DNA from: Acidithiobacillus sp.
GTDB taxonomy: Bacteria > Pseudomonadota > Gammaproteobacteria > Acidithiobacillales > Acidithiobacillaceae
Length of the DNA: 64,000 bases
Reading direction: 5' to 3'
NCBI GenBank assembly: GCA_028697715.1
Contig: JAQVDS010000006.1
Location: 20,983-84,982, forward strand
Shown here: positions 1-11,933 of the stretch, piece after piece
How the letters are laid out: the number at the start of each line of letters is the position of its first letter
How positions within the stretch are numbered: the first letter of the stretch is position 1
The notes under the pieces: generated by a model
Told to the model about the DNA's origin: nothing
Database searches by the model: none
Seen by the model: only the letters and a program-made list of their open reading frames with translations
Made by a program: the position numbers and the translations under genes

Positions 1-293
1 TCGCGCAGCATTTCCGCCATAGGTAGTGAGCCAATCAGGCCGATCTTGACCGCGGCAACAGAAAAGTCTGCCAGCAGGGTCTCCAGTTGGGCACGCGTGT
101 CGGCAGCATCCAGGGTCTGCACCCGCAGCACGCCGCGCGAGTCCTGTACCGTCCAGGCTGTCAGGGCGGTACAGACGTGCACGCCCATGGCAGCCCCCGT
201 CAGAAGGTCTGCCTGCAAGCCCGCCCCCGAGCTCGGGTCAGCGCCAGCAATACTGAGGACAACAGGGCGAGAGAGAGGGGCTGGACAGGACAT
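1..293 (-). CDS. thiD: Hydroxymethylpyrimidine/phosphomethylpyrimidine kinase, N-terminal part
   Basis: The gene runs off the left edge, so only about 97 N-terminal residues are present, starting at the ATG complementary to 291-293. The translation begins MSCPAPLSRPVVLSIAGADP and continues with SSGAGLQADL, the substrate and nucleotide binding signature of the ThiD/PdxK ribokinase-like fold. ThiD phosphorylates HMP and HMP-P in the cytoplasm during thiamine pyrimidine synthesis. It is divergent from the membrane heme protein at 356, with 62 bp between them. The identification is confident from the motif; the C-terminal catalytic region is outside the window. No TPP riboswitch can be judged here. 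Confidence 0.85.
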   Translation of the reverse strand, partial: MSCPAPLSRPVVLSIAGADPSSGAGLQADLLTGAAMGVHVCTALTAWTVQDSRGVLRVQTLDAADTRAQLETLLADFSVAAVKIGLIGSLPMAEMLR

Positions 294-355
294 GGGCCTC
301 GGCAGGATATTTGCTTGCCATCGTTGGTGAAAAGCAAAAAAGGGAGGGTTTCACG

Positions 356-1087
356 ATGCGGCAATTGCCGGAACTGAGTATAGCAGAAAAATTAGTCCAT
401 ACCGGCTTCATATTTTTGGTCGGTTTGGGACTACTGGTAGCAGAGGCCTACGTCTACGTTACGGTAGGTGGCAAGCAGGGACTGACCGTCCAGGCGGTGA
501 CACAGCACTATTATGGCAACCGCAGCTCTTCGACCATACAGTCGGTTTTACCGCGGATGATGGGCTTTGCCGGGATGCCGGCCAGCGAACAGCCAAAGAT
601 GACTGAGGCAATCAATCACTGGATTGCCAATGGCGAGAGCCAGCAGGAGTACGTAAGCAGCGTCAAGCCTCTGATCGACGGCAACTGCCTGAAATGCCAC
701 AGTGTTGCGATGAGTAAGGTCCTGCACAACCCACCGCTGGCGAGCTATGACGACGTGAAGAAAGTGGCGCAGGTCGATACCGGCATGAGCATCAATACCA
801 TGCTGCTCAACGGCATGATCCATCTCACCATGCTGGGAGTGATCTTCTGGATTGCCGGCTGGATCTTCAGCAAGGCCCGTTTTCCGGCAGCACCGAAATA
901 CGTTCTAATCATCCTGCCCTTCATTGCCATGATCGTCGATTTCGCCGGCTGGTTTCTCACCCATCAGAATCCTGCTTTCGTCTGGCTGGTATTGATAGGC
1001 GGTGCTCTCTCCTGCCCCATCGCACTGCTGGAGATGTTCTTGAGCCTGATCCAGCTCTGGCTGCTCAAGCCCAGACTTGCGACCTAA
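356..1087 (+). CDS. Membrane protein with a single c-type heme motif (CxxCH)
   Basis: This 243-residue protein has no function I recognise. It starts at the ATG preceded by an aggGAGGg ribosome site; an earlier in-frame ATG at 311 lacks one. A first membrane segment lies at about residues 14-36. It is followed by a loop of about 115 residues containing C111-L-K-C114-H115, the motif for covalent c-type heme attachment, which implies that this loop is periplasmic. Three further hydrophobic segments follow at about 152-171, 182-202 and 207-237. It is probably a monoheme, membrane-anchored electron-transfer protein, but neither partner nor pathway can be named. It stands alone, divergent from thiD, with a terminator directly behind it. 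Confidence 0.6.
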   Translation: MRQLPELSIAEKLVHTGFIFLVGLGLLVAEAYVYVTVGGKQGLTVQAVTQHYYGNRSSSTIQSVLPRMMGFAGMPASEQPKMTEAINHWIANGESQQEYVSSVKPLIDGNCLKCHSVAMSKVLHNPPLASYDDVKKVAQVDTGMSINTMLLNGMIHLTMLGVIFWIAGWIFSKARFPAAPKYVLIILPFIAMIVDFAGWFLTHQNPAFVWLVLIGGALSCPIALLEMFLSLIQLWLLKPRLAT

Positions 1088-1110
1088 CACACGACGTATC
1101 CTTCTTACCC

Positions 1111-1136
1111 CGCCCTCCTATGTGAGGGCGTTTTCT
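1111..1136 (+). terminator. Rho-independent terminator behind the heme protein gene
   Basis: A perfect 7-bp stem CGCCCTC/GAGGGCG with a six-base loop is followed directly by TTTTCTT. It begins 23 bases after the stop codon of the upstream gene. It also separates that transcript from the DnaA-box region that follows. Confidence 0.75.
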
Positions 1137-1260
1137 TGTGGATAACTTTGTGGATGAAATCTGTATGGAGAGACTGTCAACAATGGTTTTTTGACCGAGC
1201 GTCCTCGTGTTACCAGTTTGTCATAAATATTTCCATATATAACAATGAGATATAAAACAT
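1137..1260. other. Candidate origin region: DnaA boxes plus AT-rich tract
   Basis: The intergenic region 1088-1300 contains TGTGGATAA at 1137-1145, the exact complement of the DnaA box TTATCCACA, and a one-mismatch copy, TGTGGATGA, at 1149-1157. An AT-rich stretch follows at about 1212-1260 (cataaatatt, ccatatataa, gatataaaac) that could serve as an unwinding element. The region lies one gene upstream of dnaA. Taken with the DnaA boxes between dnaA and dnaN, it may be half of a split oriC. This is inference from motifs; no strand-composition skew was computed. Confidence 0.45.
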
Positions 1261-1300
1261 CCCGCAGAAGTGTCTCAAAGAATGTTCCGCAAGCCAGCCA

Positions 1301-2116
1301 TTATTCCTTTGTGGAAAACGAACCCGAACGGCGTGGCTTGGATGCCAGGCGCTGCGGCCACAGCCGCTCGTAGAGGACGCTCGGCATGATCCGTAACAAC
1401 AGGCTCAGGCAAGCCATCTGCCAAGGCAACACGACGAAGCGCCGCCGCCGGTCGATACTGCGCCGCATTTTTTGTGCAGCACGTTGTACATTCATGAGCC
1501 AGGGCATGGGATAGGGATTGTCAGCGGTCATCGGGGTGTCAATGAAGCCCGGCGCGATGCAAGTGACCGAAATCCGCCGCGCGCGCAAATCCAGGCGCAG
1601 GCTCTCCAGATAGACCGCCACCCCGGCCTTGGACGCCGCATACGCGGCAGCACCGGGCAGGCCGCGAAAGCCCGCCACGCTGCCGATGCCCACCACCTGC
1701 GCCTGGGCAGGCAGATACGGCAAAAAAGCGCTGATACTGTAGTGCATGCCGAGAAGGTTGGTGGTGATGACCTCGGCAAATATCGCGCAATCTTCCGGCA
1801 ACTCAGAGGAACTCCCCACACTGATACCAGCATTGGCGATCAGCAGCGCGACGGGGCCACGCCGCTGCGCAAAATCGCTGGCAATGCGCTGCAAAGCCGC
1901 GCCATCGCGCACATCGACCGTTGCCAGCTCGACCTCTGCTCCCACCTGGCGCAGCTCGCTGGCAACTTGCGCCAGCGCTGCCTGGCGTCGGCCCAGGAGC
2001 AAAAACAGCTGCCCGGGCTGCGCGTAGCAGCGTGCCAACGCGGCGCCGATGCCACTACCGGCGCCGCTGATGACAATGGCACCCGCGGGGCGTCGAGACG
2101 CAGAAAAAGGGTTCAT
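1301..2116 (-). CDS. Short-chain dehydrogenase/reductase (SDR family)
   Basis: A 271-residue classical SDR. It shows the nucleotide-binding GxxxGxG motif (GAGSGIG, residues 18-24), the NAG motif (NAGIS, near 94) and the catalytic YxxxK (YAASK, near 159). The C-terminal part is basic and hydrophobic (WQMACLSLLLRIMPSVL), suggesting membrane association. It would be a cytoplasmic NAD(P)H-dependent oxidoreductase; the substrate cannot be told from sequence. It is transcribed divergently from dnaA, with 144 bp between the two starts, and lies between the two DnaA-box regions. It has no operon partner. Confidence 0.85.
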   Translation of the reverse strand: MNPFSASRRPAGAIVISGAGSGIGAALARCYAQPGQLFLLLGRRQAALAQVASELRQVGAEVELATVDVRDGAALQRIASDFAQRRGPVALLIANAGISVGSSSELPEDCAIFAEVITTNLLGMHYSISAFLPYLPAQAQVVGIGSVAGFRGLPGAAAYAASKAGVAVYLESLRLDLRARRISVTCIAPGFIDTPMTADNPYPMPWLMNVQRAAQKMRRSIDRRRRFVVLPWQMACLSLLLRIMPSVLYERLWPQRLASKPRRSGSFSTKE

Positions 2117-2260
2117 GAAACAATCTCCTAAGTGCGGTCTTCCGGCGCTTCACTGGCAGCCAAAAGGGCCATGGCGTATACTCCGGAGCAAGCAGTGGTG
2201 GCTAGCGTAGCGTGCCGAACGCTGCAGGGAAACATATTCCGTACCTGTGACAAGGACCCC

Positions 2261-3610
2261 ATGAGTAACGAAACGGCAAGCCAGGATGGTGCAGCGCTAT
2301 GGAGCGCCCTCAGCGTCCGCATGGAAATGTTGGTGTCCACCCAGCAGTACAATACTTGGCTGCGGCCTTTGCAGGCCGAATTGCACGCCGAAGAACTGTT
2401 GCTCCTGGCACCCAACAGCTTTGTCCGCGATCGCGTGCAGAACCATTACCGCGAACTGCTGGAAAAAGAGCTGAATGAAATCCTTCCAGGCCTGTGCTTG
2501 CGCGTTGCCCTGCAGCAGGCGCCTGCGCCCATCAGCGACGAAAGGCCGGCAAGCCAGCCGGAGGGTCGCGGACACGCTCATCAGCTCAACAGTCATCATC
2601 TCAATAACGGTTTTACCTTTCAGGCCTATGTCGAGGGTAAGTCGAACCAGCTCGCGGTAGCTGCAGCGCGCCAGGTGGCTGAACATCCGGGAAAATCCTA
2701 CAATCCGCTGTACATCTATGGTGGTGTCGGTCTGGGCAAAACCCACCTGATGCATGCCGTGGGTAACGAAATCCTGCGTGCGAATCCGCAAGCCAAGATC
2801 CTGTATATCAGTTCCGAGGGCTTCATCATGGACATGGTGCGCGCCCTCCAGCACAACAGCACCGCCGAATTCAAGCAGCGCTACCGTAAGCTCGACGCCC
2901 TCCTCATCGACGATATCCAGTTCTTCGCCAACAAGGACCGTACCCAGGAAGAATTTTTCCATACCTTCAATGCCCTCTTCGACGGCGGAAGTCAGATCAT
3001 CATCACCTGTGATCGTTATCCCAAAGAGGTCGAGGGCTTGGAAGAACGTCTGCAATCGCGCTTCGGTTGGGGCCTGACGGTGGCTATCGAACCCCACGAT
3101 CTGGAAACGCGCATGGCCATCGTTTTATGTAAAGCGGAAGAAGCGGGGGTCGAACTGCCCCAGGAAGTAGCTTTTTTCATTGCCGAGAAGATCCGCTCGC
3201 ACGTGCGGGAGCTGGAAGGTGCGCTGCGGCGCGTCATCGCCCACGTCAATTTCACCCGCAAGCCGTACAGTGTCGAGACCGCACGGGCGGCATTGCGCGA
3301 TCTGATCGACGTGCAAAAACGCATGATCAGCCTCGACAACATCCAGAAAGTGGTCGCCGAGTATTTTCACATTCGTGGCTCGGAGATGCAGTCGAAGCGG
3401 CGTAGCCGCAACATCGCCCGCCCACGGCAGATCGCCATGGCCCTGACCAAGGAACTCACTTCACACAGCCTGCCGGAGATTGGCGATGCCTTTGGTGGTC
3501 GCGACCACACCACGGTCCTGCATGCCTGTCGGCAGATCGAAAAGCTGCGGCAGAGTGACCCCCAGGTTGCCGAGGACTACAACAACATCCTGCGGGTACT
3601 GGGCGGATGA
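2261..3610 (+). CDS. dnaA: Chromosomal replication initiator protein DnaA
   Basis: A 449-residue DnaA, full length for the family. Domain I is at the N-terminus (residues 1-80, with STQQYNTWLRPL). The AAA+ domain has Walker A GGVGLGKTHL near residue 152 and Walker B LLIDDIQFF near 216. The C-terminal domain IV carries the DnaA-box recognition signature GGRDHTTVLHA. The ATG at 2261 was chosen because MSNETAS leads directly into domain I; the reading frame stays open upstream to 2132 without family-like sequence. DnaA binds TTATCCACA boxes, copies of which lie at 1137, 3626 and 3772, and opens the origin. Confidence 0.97.
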   Translation: MSNETASQDGAALWSALSVRMEMLVSTQQYNTWLRPLQAELHAEELLLLAPNSFVRDRVQNHYRELLEKELNEILPGLCLRVALQQAPAPISDERPASQPEGRGHAHQLNSHHLNNGFTFQAYVEGKSNQLAVAAARQVAEHPGKSYNPLYIYGGVGLGKTHLMHAVGNEILRANPQAKILYISSEGFIMDMVRALQHNSTAEFKQRYRKLDALLIDDIQFFANKDRTQEEFFHTFNALFDGGSQIIITCDRYPKEVEGLEERLQSRFGWGLTVAIEPHDLETRMAIVLCKAEEAGVELPQEVAFFIAEKIRSHVRELEGALRRVIAHVNFTRKPYSVETARAALRDLIDVQKRMISLDNIQKVVAEYFHIRGSEMQSKRRSRNIARPRQIAMALTKELTSHSLPEIGDAFGGRDHTTVLHACRQIEKLRQSDPQVAEDYNNILRVLGG

Positions 3611-3851
3611 GACGCCGGAACAAGCTGTGGATAACCCCCGGAACAAGTCCGGTACTGGCTTGGGGATGGAATCTGCACGGAAGATCATCCCCAAGGATAC
3701 CGGCTTGTCCACAGGCTGTCAGTCCCTCCTACCCCCCTGCATGGGGCATACTGATCAATAGGGTAAGCTTGTTATCCACAGGCAAATTGCCCCTTAATAA
3801 TCACTATAAGAAAAAGAAAGAAAATTTATTATTCTCTTGGGAGACAACCCG
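3611..3851. other. dnaA-dnaN intergenic region with DnaA boxes and AT-rich tract (candidate oriC)
   Basis: Two perfect DnaA boxes are present: TGTGGATAA at 3626-3634 and TTATCCACA at 3772-3780. A one-mismatch box, TTGTCCACA, lies at 3705-3713. A perfect 10-bp inverted repeat, CTTGGGGATG/CATCCCCAAG, spans 3659-3695, inside a longer imperfect palindrome of about 3641-3710. After the last box an A/T-rich purine run (about 3793-3838) leads to dnaN and could be the unwinding element, the dnaN promoter, or both. Origins in or beside the dnaA-dnaN spacer are common in bacteria. Which of the two box clusters here is functional cannot be decided from sequence. Confidence 0.55.
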
Positions 3852-4948
3852 ATGAAGCTTCGTGTGCAGAAAGACGAGATCCTGCCCCTCCTCGCGGCCA
3901 TGGCCAACATTGCCAATCGCCGGCCGGTACAACCGATCCTGTCGCATCTGTTACTGCGCAGCACCGGAAGAGGGCTGCAGCTCGTTGCCAGTGACGGGGA
4001 AATCCAGCTTCGTGGAGAACTGGAACTCAGCGTCGAAGAAGGCGGACAAACTGCCATTCCCGCACGCAAGCTCTACGACATCTGTCGCACCCTGGCGGAT
4101 GGCAGCGAGATTCTCCTGCACAAAAACGGGGAGCGTCTAACCGTACGTTCCGGCTCCGCCCGATTTACGCTACCGACCCTGCCTGCGCAGGATTTTCCCA
4201 TCATGGAAGAGCGCGCCGCGCGCATCTCCGGTAACTGTGATGGCGAAGATTTCCAACGAGCCCTGGCCGCGGCCTCCACTGCCATGGCACATAACGACAC
4301 CCGCTATTTCCTCAACGGCGTTTTTGTCGAGATTGGTGAGCAGAAGATGCGCCTCGTCGCCACCGACGGGCATCGCCTGGCGCGGGTGGAAATTGCTTTC
4401 GCCCATAGCTCCGATGCCGAGCCCTACCACGGCATCCTGCCACGCAAAACGGTGCTGGAACTGTTGCGCATCGTGGGAAGTGGCGATATCGCCTGGAGCT
4501 TTGATGAACAAGGTTGCCGCATGCAACAAGGATCACAAGAATTTGCCAGCCGACTGGTGGATGCCAACTATCCGGACTATCGTCGGGTCATCCCTGTTGG
4601 CCAATTCACCCAGTGCATCATCGACCGGCCAACGCTGAAAACCGCCCTGCAACAGATCGACGTCATCGCCAGCGACAAGAACCCAGTCTGCACACTGCAC
4701 TTCCAACCGGAAAACCTCGTGCTACGCAGCCGCAATGAAGAGCAGGAAGAGGGGGAAATCAGTGTACCGGCAGCACTGCATGGCGATGCCACGGAAATTG
4801 CCTTCAATACCCGCTACTTGCTGGATGCACAAAACATCTTTGCCAGCGACGAATTATTGATCCAGGTTCGGGACAGTGCCAGCAGCGCACTGATCCGCAC
4901 ACAAGAAAGCGATAATCCCCTGTATATCGTTATGCCCATTCGTCTGTA

Positions 4949-4949
<1 letters not shown>
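3852..4949 (+). CDS. dnaN: DNA polymerase III beta subunit (sliding clamp)
   Basis: A 365-residue clamp, the normal family length. It begins MKLRVQKDEILPLL and ends with the conserved clamp C-terminus NPLYIVMPIRL. The three repeated clamp folds span roughly residues 1-120, 127-245 and 250-365. The protein dimerises into a ring around DNA and tethers polymerase III and other partners. The ATG at 3852 follows a gggAGa-type site. The stop codon overlaps the recF start by one base (TAATG), so the two are translationally coupled. Confidence 0.97.
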
Positions 4950-8391
<3,442 letters not shown>

Positions 8392-8408
8392 GTATAGGGA
8401 AGGGCAAA

Positions 8409-11400
8409 ATGGCCGACTTCGGTCGGCGGGGAAAGCAGGGAGTACCTTTTTTGAAGCTGAATGATTTCGCATTTTCAAACTATCTGCAGGCGGAAACGAC
8501 CCAACGCTTGGATGCCGCCTTTCTCGATGCACTGCGGGAACAGGACGCGAATCTGGCCCAACGCCTGCTCGATCATCGCGCCGGACGCGCCGCGCAGGAG
8601 GGACAGGAGCGCAGCGAGTTGTTGCTTGCGCTTGCACCGCACCTGGAGAATTTCCTCGTCGAGTTTTTTGCCATTGCCGATGCGAACCAGGCCCTGCAAG
8701 CCAAGATCCGTGATCAGGAAGTGGTCATGGACTTCAAAAAGCAGTTTGTCCTGCGCCGCGGCCGACGCTTTCGCGGCGAATTCACTGAGAGTTTCAGCGA
8801 CCTGCAAAGCTGGCTGGATCAGCAGATGCATGCCGGCGGTCTGCCCGCCGACGATCGCGAGTGGTCGATTGCTCGCCTAGGGATGGGCTGGTTGGCCGAT
8901 GAGGCCGCGCACGCCGAGGCCATCCAGCGCCTTACCCAGTGGTGTGCCCTGGCCCTGAGCGATCCGTCGGCCAAGCTTGCAGTACAAGGATGGTCGAGTT
9001 TTCGCCTGCCAGAACGGATGGATCATGAGAACTTGGTGCCGCTGGTACATGCCGAGCGGGCCGATCATCCCCTGGCGGCTGACCCGCAAAATTGGCGACG
9101 CCGAGATGCCTTCCATCTCACTGACCAACGCATGGACCTGCGCAGTGTGCAAAGCGAGGTGCATTACTGCCTCTATTGCCACGACCACGACGGCGATTTC
9201 TGCTCGCGCGGCTTCCCGGAGAAAAAGGGCGTACCCGAGTTGGGCTTCAAGGTCGATCCCCTCGGCGTGACCCTGACTGGCTGCCCCCTGGAAGAGAAGA
9301 TCTCCGAGATGCAGATCCTGCGGCGGGATGGCTTCAGCATTGCCGCCCTGGCGATGATCATGATCGACAACCCCATGGTACCGGCGACGGGCCACCGCAT
9401 CTGCAATGATTGTATGAAGGGCTGCGTCTATCAGAAACAAGACCCGGTCAACATTCCCCAGGTGGAAACGCGCATCCTCACCGACGTGCTGGAACTACCC
9501 TTGGGCGTGGAGATCTATGACCTGCTGACGCGCTGGAATCCGCTGCGCCAGGAACAATATGTCGCAGCCAAAGACAACGGCCGCAAGGTCCTGGTAGCCG
9601 GCATGGGGCCGGCTGGCTTCACCATGGCCCACCACCTCCTGCAGGCGGGCTGTACCGTGGTCGGGGTCGATGGGCTCAAGATCGAACCCTTGCCCGATGT
9701 TTTGCAAACGGCGCCAGTGCGCGATTGGTCGGCCCTGCAGGAAGACCTTGATGAGCGCATCCTGCTCGGTTTTGGCGGCGTTGCCGAATACGGCATCACC
9801 GTGCGCTGGGACAAGAACTTTCTCAAGCTGATCTATCTCAGCCTGCTGCGGCGGCCGGGGTTCCAGATCTTTGGCGGCGTGCGCCTCGGCGGCACCCTGC
9901 GCCTGGAAGATGCCTGGGAACTGGGCTTTGATCATGTCTGTTTGGCCACCGGCGCTGGCCTGCCGCGGGTGCTATCCTTGCCCGGTAGTCTGGCGCGCGG
10001 CATGCGCCAGGCTAGTGATTTCCTCATGGCCCTGCAGCTCACCGGTGCCGGTAAGAAAAGCAGCCTGGCCAATCTGCAGGTGCGGCTGCCCGCCGTGGTC
10101 ATCGGTGGTGGTCTGACGGCGGTGGATACCGCCACCGAGGTGCAGGCCTACTATATTCGCCAGGTCGAAAAAATCCTGGCGCGCTACGAGGCGCTTTTGC
10201 CCGAGATGGGCGAGGAAAAGCTGCGGGCAGGATTGTCCGAAGAAGACGCCGGCATCCTCGATGAATTTCTTGCCCACGGTCAGGCAGTACGCGCAGAACG
10301 CGAGCGAGCGGCGGCGAGTGGCGAGGAACCCAATTTCATTCCCTTGCTGCACGCCTGGGGTGGCGTCACCCTGGCCTATCGCAAGGGTATGCTCCAGTCC
10401 CCTGCCTATACCCGCAACCACGAAGAGCTGATCAAGGCCATGGAAGAGGGGCTTTTCTACCAGGAAGGCGCAGATCCACTACGGGCCGATCTCGATGGCT
10501 TTGGGCATGTCGAGGCCATGGTTTTCCGCAAGCTGCGCGAAGAGGATGGCCGCTGGGTCGCGACGGGCGAGGAACTCTGCCTGCCCGCCCGCAGTGTCTT
10601 CGTGGCCGCCGGAACCGTGCCGAATACCATCTACGAGCGGGAATATCCGGGTACCCTGCAGCTCGATGGCGATCATTTCCAGCCGCATCTGGCGCACCGG
10701 GATCGCAGTGTGCAGGAGGTGCAGGTAGCGGAGCACTGTAAATCGCCCGAGCCCGGTCCCTTCACTTCCTACCAGGATGGCGTAGGTCATCGGGTGAGCT
10801 TCATTGGCGATACCCATCCGGTTTATCACGGCAGCGTGGTCAAGGCCATCGCCTCTGCCAAGCGGAGTTATCCCGATGTGCTGGCGGCGATGGAAATTCT
10901 TCCCCCGGCGCCACGGAAGGATCTCTCTGCGTTCCAGGAGCGCCTGAAGTCTCGGCTCAGCGCCCGGATTCGTCGTATCGACCGCAGCAACCCGGCGGTC
11001 TGCGAGCTCTGGGTCGAGGCCCCGGCGGCGGCCAGTAATTTTCAGCCGGGGCAGTTCTTCCGGCTGCAGAGCTTCGAGACCAGCAGCCCTGTGGTCGAAG
11101 AGACCCGCCTGCAGATCCCAGTACTGACGGTCAGCGGCGCCGGAGTGGAAGGCGACTTGATCCGGCTGATGGTGCTGCAATGGGGTACGGCGCCGCGCAT
11201 TGTCGGACGCCTGCAGGAAGGCGACCCCGTCCTGCTCATGGGCCCGACGGGAGCCCCCACGGACATTCCCCAAGGCAAGACCATCGCCGTGGTCGCCGGG
11301 CGCTGGGGGGCAGCGGTGATGCTCGATATTGGCCCCGCCCTGCGCGCCGCCGGTAATCGTGTGCTTTATGTGGCAGCCTTCGCGCAAGCTAGTGAGCTCG

Positions 11401-11930
11401 ACCACCAAGACGAACTGGAGGCCGCCGCCGACCAGATTCTCTGGTGTACGGCTCGGGGTCCGAAGATTACAGCGCGGCGACCGCAAGACCTCAGTGTCGA
11501 GGCGGCGGACATGGTGCAGTTGTTGCGCGAGTACGCCGTCGGACAATTGCCCGGGCAGGCCGGGAATGGGATCCCTCTGCAGCAGGTGGATCGTCTGATG
11601 GTGATGGGCTCCACCGGCCTGCTCAAGGGCTTCCAGAGCGCCCTGCGCGGCGATCTCGGGTCGTTGTTTCCGGCCCATCTGGAAGCGGTTGCCACCGTGG
11701 GCAGCCCCATGCAGTGCATGCTCAAGGGTGTCTGCGCCCAGTGCCTGCAATGGCAGGTCGATCCGGAAACCGGCAAACGCACCCAGGCGGTGTTCACCTG
11801 TGCCGGTCAGGATCAACCTCTGGCCTGGGTCGATCTCGACAACCTCACCGCCCGGCAGGGGCAGAACCGTCTGCTCGAACGGCTTTCCAGCCACTGGCTG
11901 GACCATGTACTGGCGCGCGCCGACGCCTGA
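8409..11930 (+). CDS. Large flavin/iron-sulfur pyridine-nucleotide oxidoreductase (GltD-like plus PyrK-like modules)
   Basis: A single frame of 1173 residues. Residues 1-245 have no motif I recognise. A cysteine cluster at C254, C257, C265 and C292 is followed by C332-x2-C335-x3-C339 and PVNIPQVE, the Fe-S pattern of GltD-type proteins. An FAD dinucleotide fold (GMGPAG, about 398-403) and an NAD(P)H fold (GGGLTAVDTATE, about 560) follow, with AGTVPNT near 737. The last 320 residues look like a ferredoxin-reductase/PyrK module ending in a cysteine cluster (QCMLKGVCAQC, about 1098-1108, plus a later TC) that would hold a [2Fe-2S] centre. It probably links NAD(P)H to an unknown acceptor. The ATG at 8409 has a GGGAAGGG site; a TTG at 8451 is an alternative start. 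It follows gyrB by 17 bases. Confidence 0.7.
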   Translation: MADFGRRGKQGVPFLKLNDFAFSNYLQAETTQRLDAAFLDALREQDANLAQRLLDHRAGRAAQEGQERSELLLALAPHLENFLVEFFAIADANQALQAKIRDQEVVMDFKKQFVLRRGRRFRGEFTESFSDLQSWLDQQMHAGGLPADDREWSIARLGMGWLADEAAHAEAIQRLTQWCALALSDPSAKLAVQGWSSFRLPERMDHENLVPLVHAERADHPLAADPQNWRRRDAFHLTDQRMDLRSVQSEVHYCLYCHDHDGDFCSRGFPEKKGVPELGFKVDPLGVTLTGCPLEEKISEMQILRRDGFSIAALAMIMIDNPMVPATGHRICNDCMKGCVYQKQDPVNIPQVETRILTDVLELPLGVEIYDLLTRWNPLRQEQYVAAKDNGRKVLVAGMGPAGFTMAHHLLQAGCTVVGVDGLKIEPLPDVLQTAPVRDWSALQEDLDERILLGFGGVAEYGITVRWDKNFLKLIYLSLLRRPGFQIFGGVRLGGTLRLEDAWELGFDHVCLATGAGLPRVLSLPGSLARGMRQASDFLMALQLTGAGKKSSLANLQVRLPAVVIGGGLTAVDTATEVQAYYIRQVEKILARYEALLPEMGEEKLRAGLSEEDAGILDEFLAHGQAVRAERERAAASGEEPNFIPLLHAWGGVTLAYRKGMLQSPAYTRNHEELIKAMEEGLFYQEGADPLRADLDGFGHVEAMVFRKLREEDGRWVATGEELCLPARSVFVAAGTVPNTIYEREYPGTLQLDGDHFQPHLAHRDRSVQEVQVAEHCKSPEPGPFTSYQDGVGHRVSFIGDTHPVYHGSVVKAIASAKRSYPDVLAAMEILPPAPRKDLSAFQERLKSRLSARIRRIDRSNPAVCELWVEAPAAASNFQPGQFFRLQSFETSSPVVEETRLQIPVLTVSGAGVEGDLIRLMVLQWGTAPRIVGRLQEGDPVLLMGPTGAPTDIPQGKTIAVVAGRWGAAVMLDIGPALRAAGNRVLYVAAFAQASELDHQDELEAAADQILWCTARGPKITARRPQDLSVEAADMVQLLREYAVGQLPGQAGNGIPLQQVDRLMVMGSTGLLKGFQSALRGDLGSLFPAHLEAVATVGSPMQCMLKGVCAQCLQWQVDPETGKRTQAVFTCAGQDQPLAWVDLDNLTARQGQNRLLERLSSHWLDHVLARADA

Positions 11931-11933
11931 GGA

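Noticed and set aside
3659..3695. Terminator for dnaA
   Set aside because: The inverted repeat has a 17-base loop and no following T-run on either strand.
10479..11906. Antisense open frame of about 475 codons opposite the large oxidoreductase
   Set aside because: Its composition (many His, Gln, Arg, Gly) is typical of a shadow frame, and the plus-strand protein has clear motifs throughout.
8409..11930. Plain glutamate synthase small subunit
   Set aside because: GltD is under 500 residues and lacks the N-terminal 245 residues and the PyrK-like C-terminal module; no gltB is adjacent.
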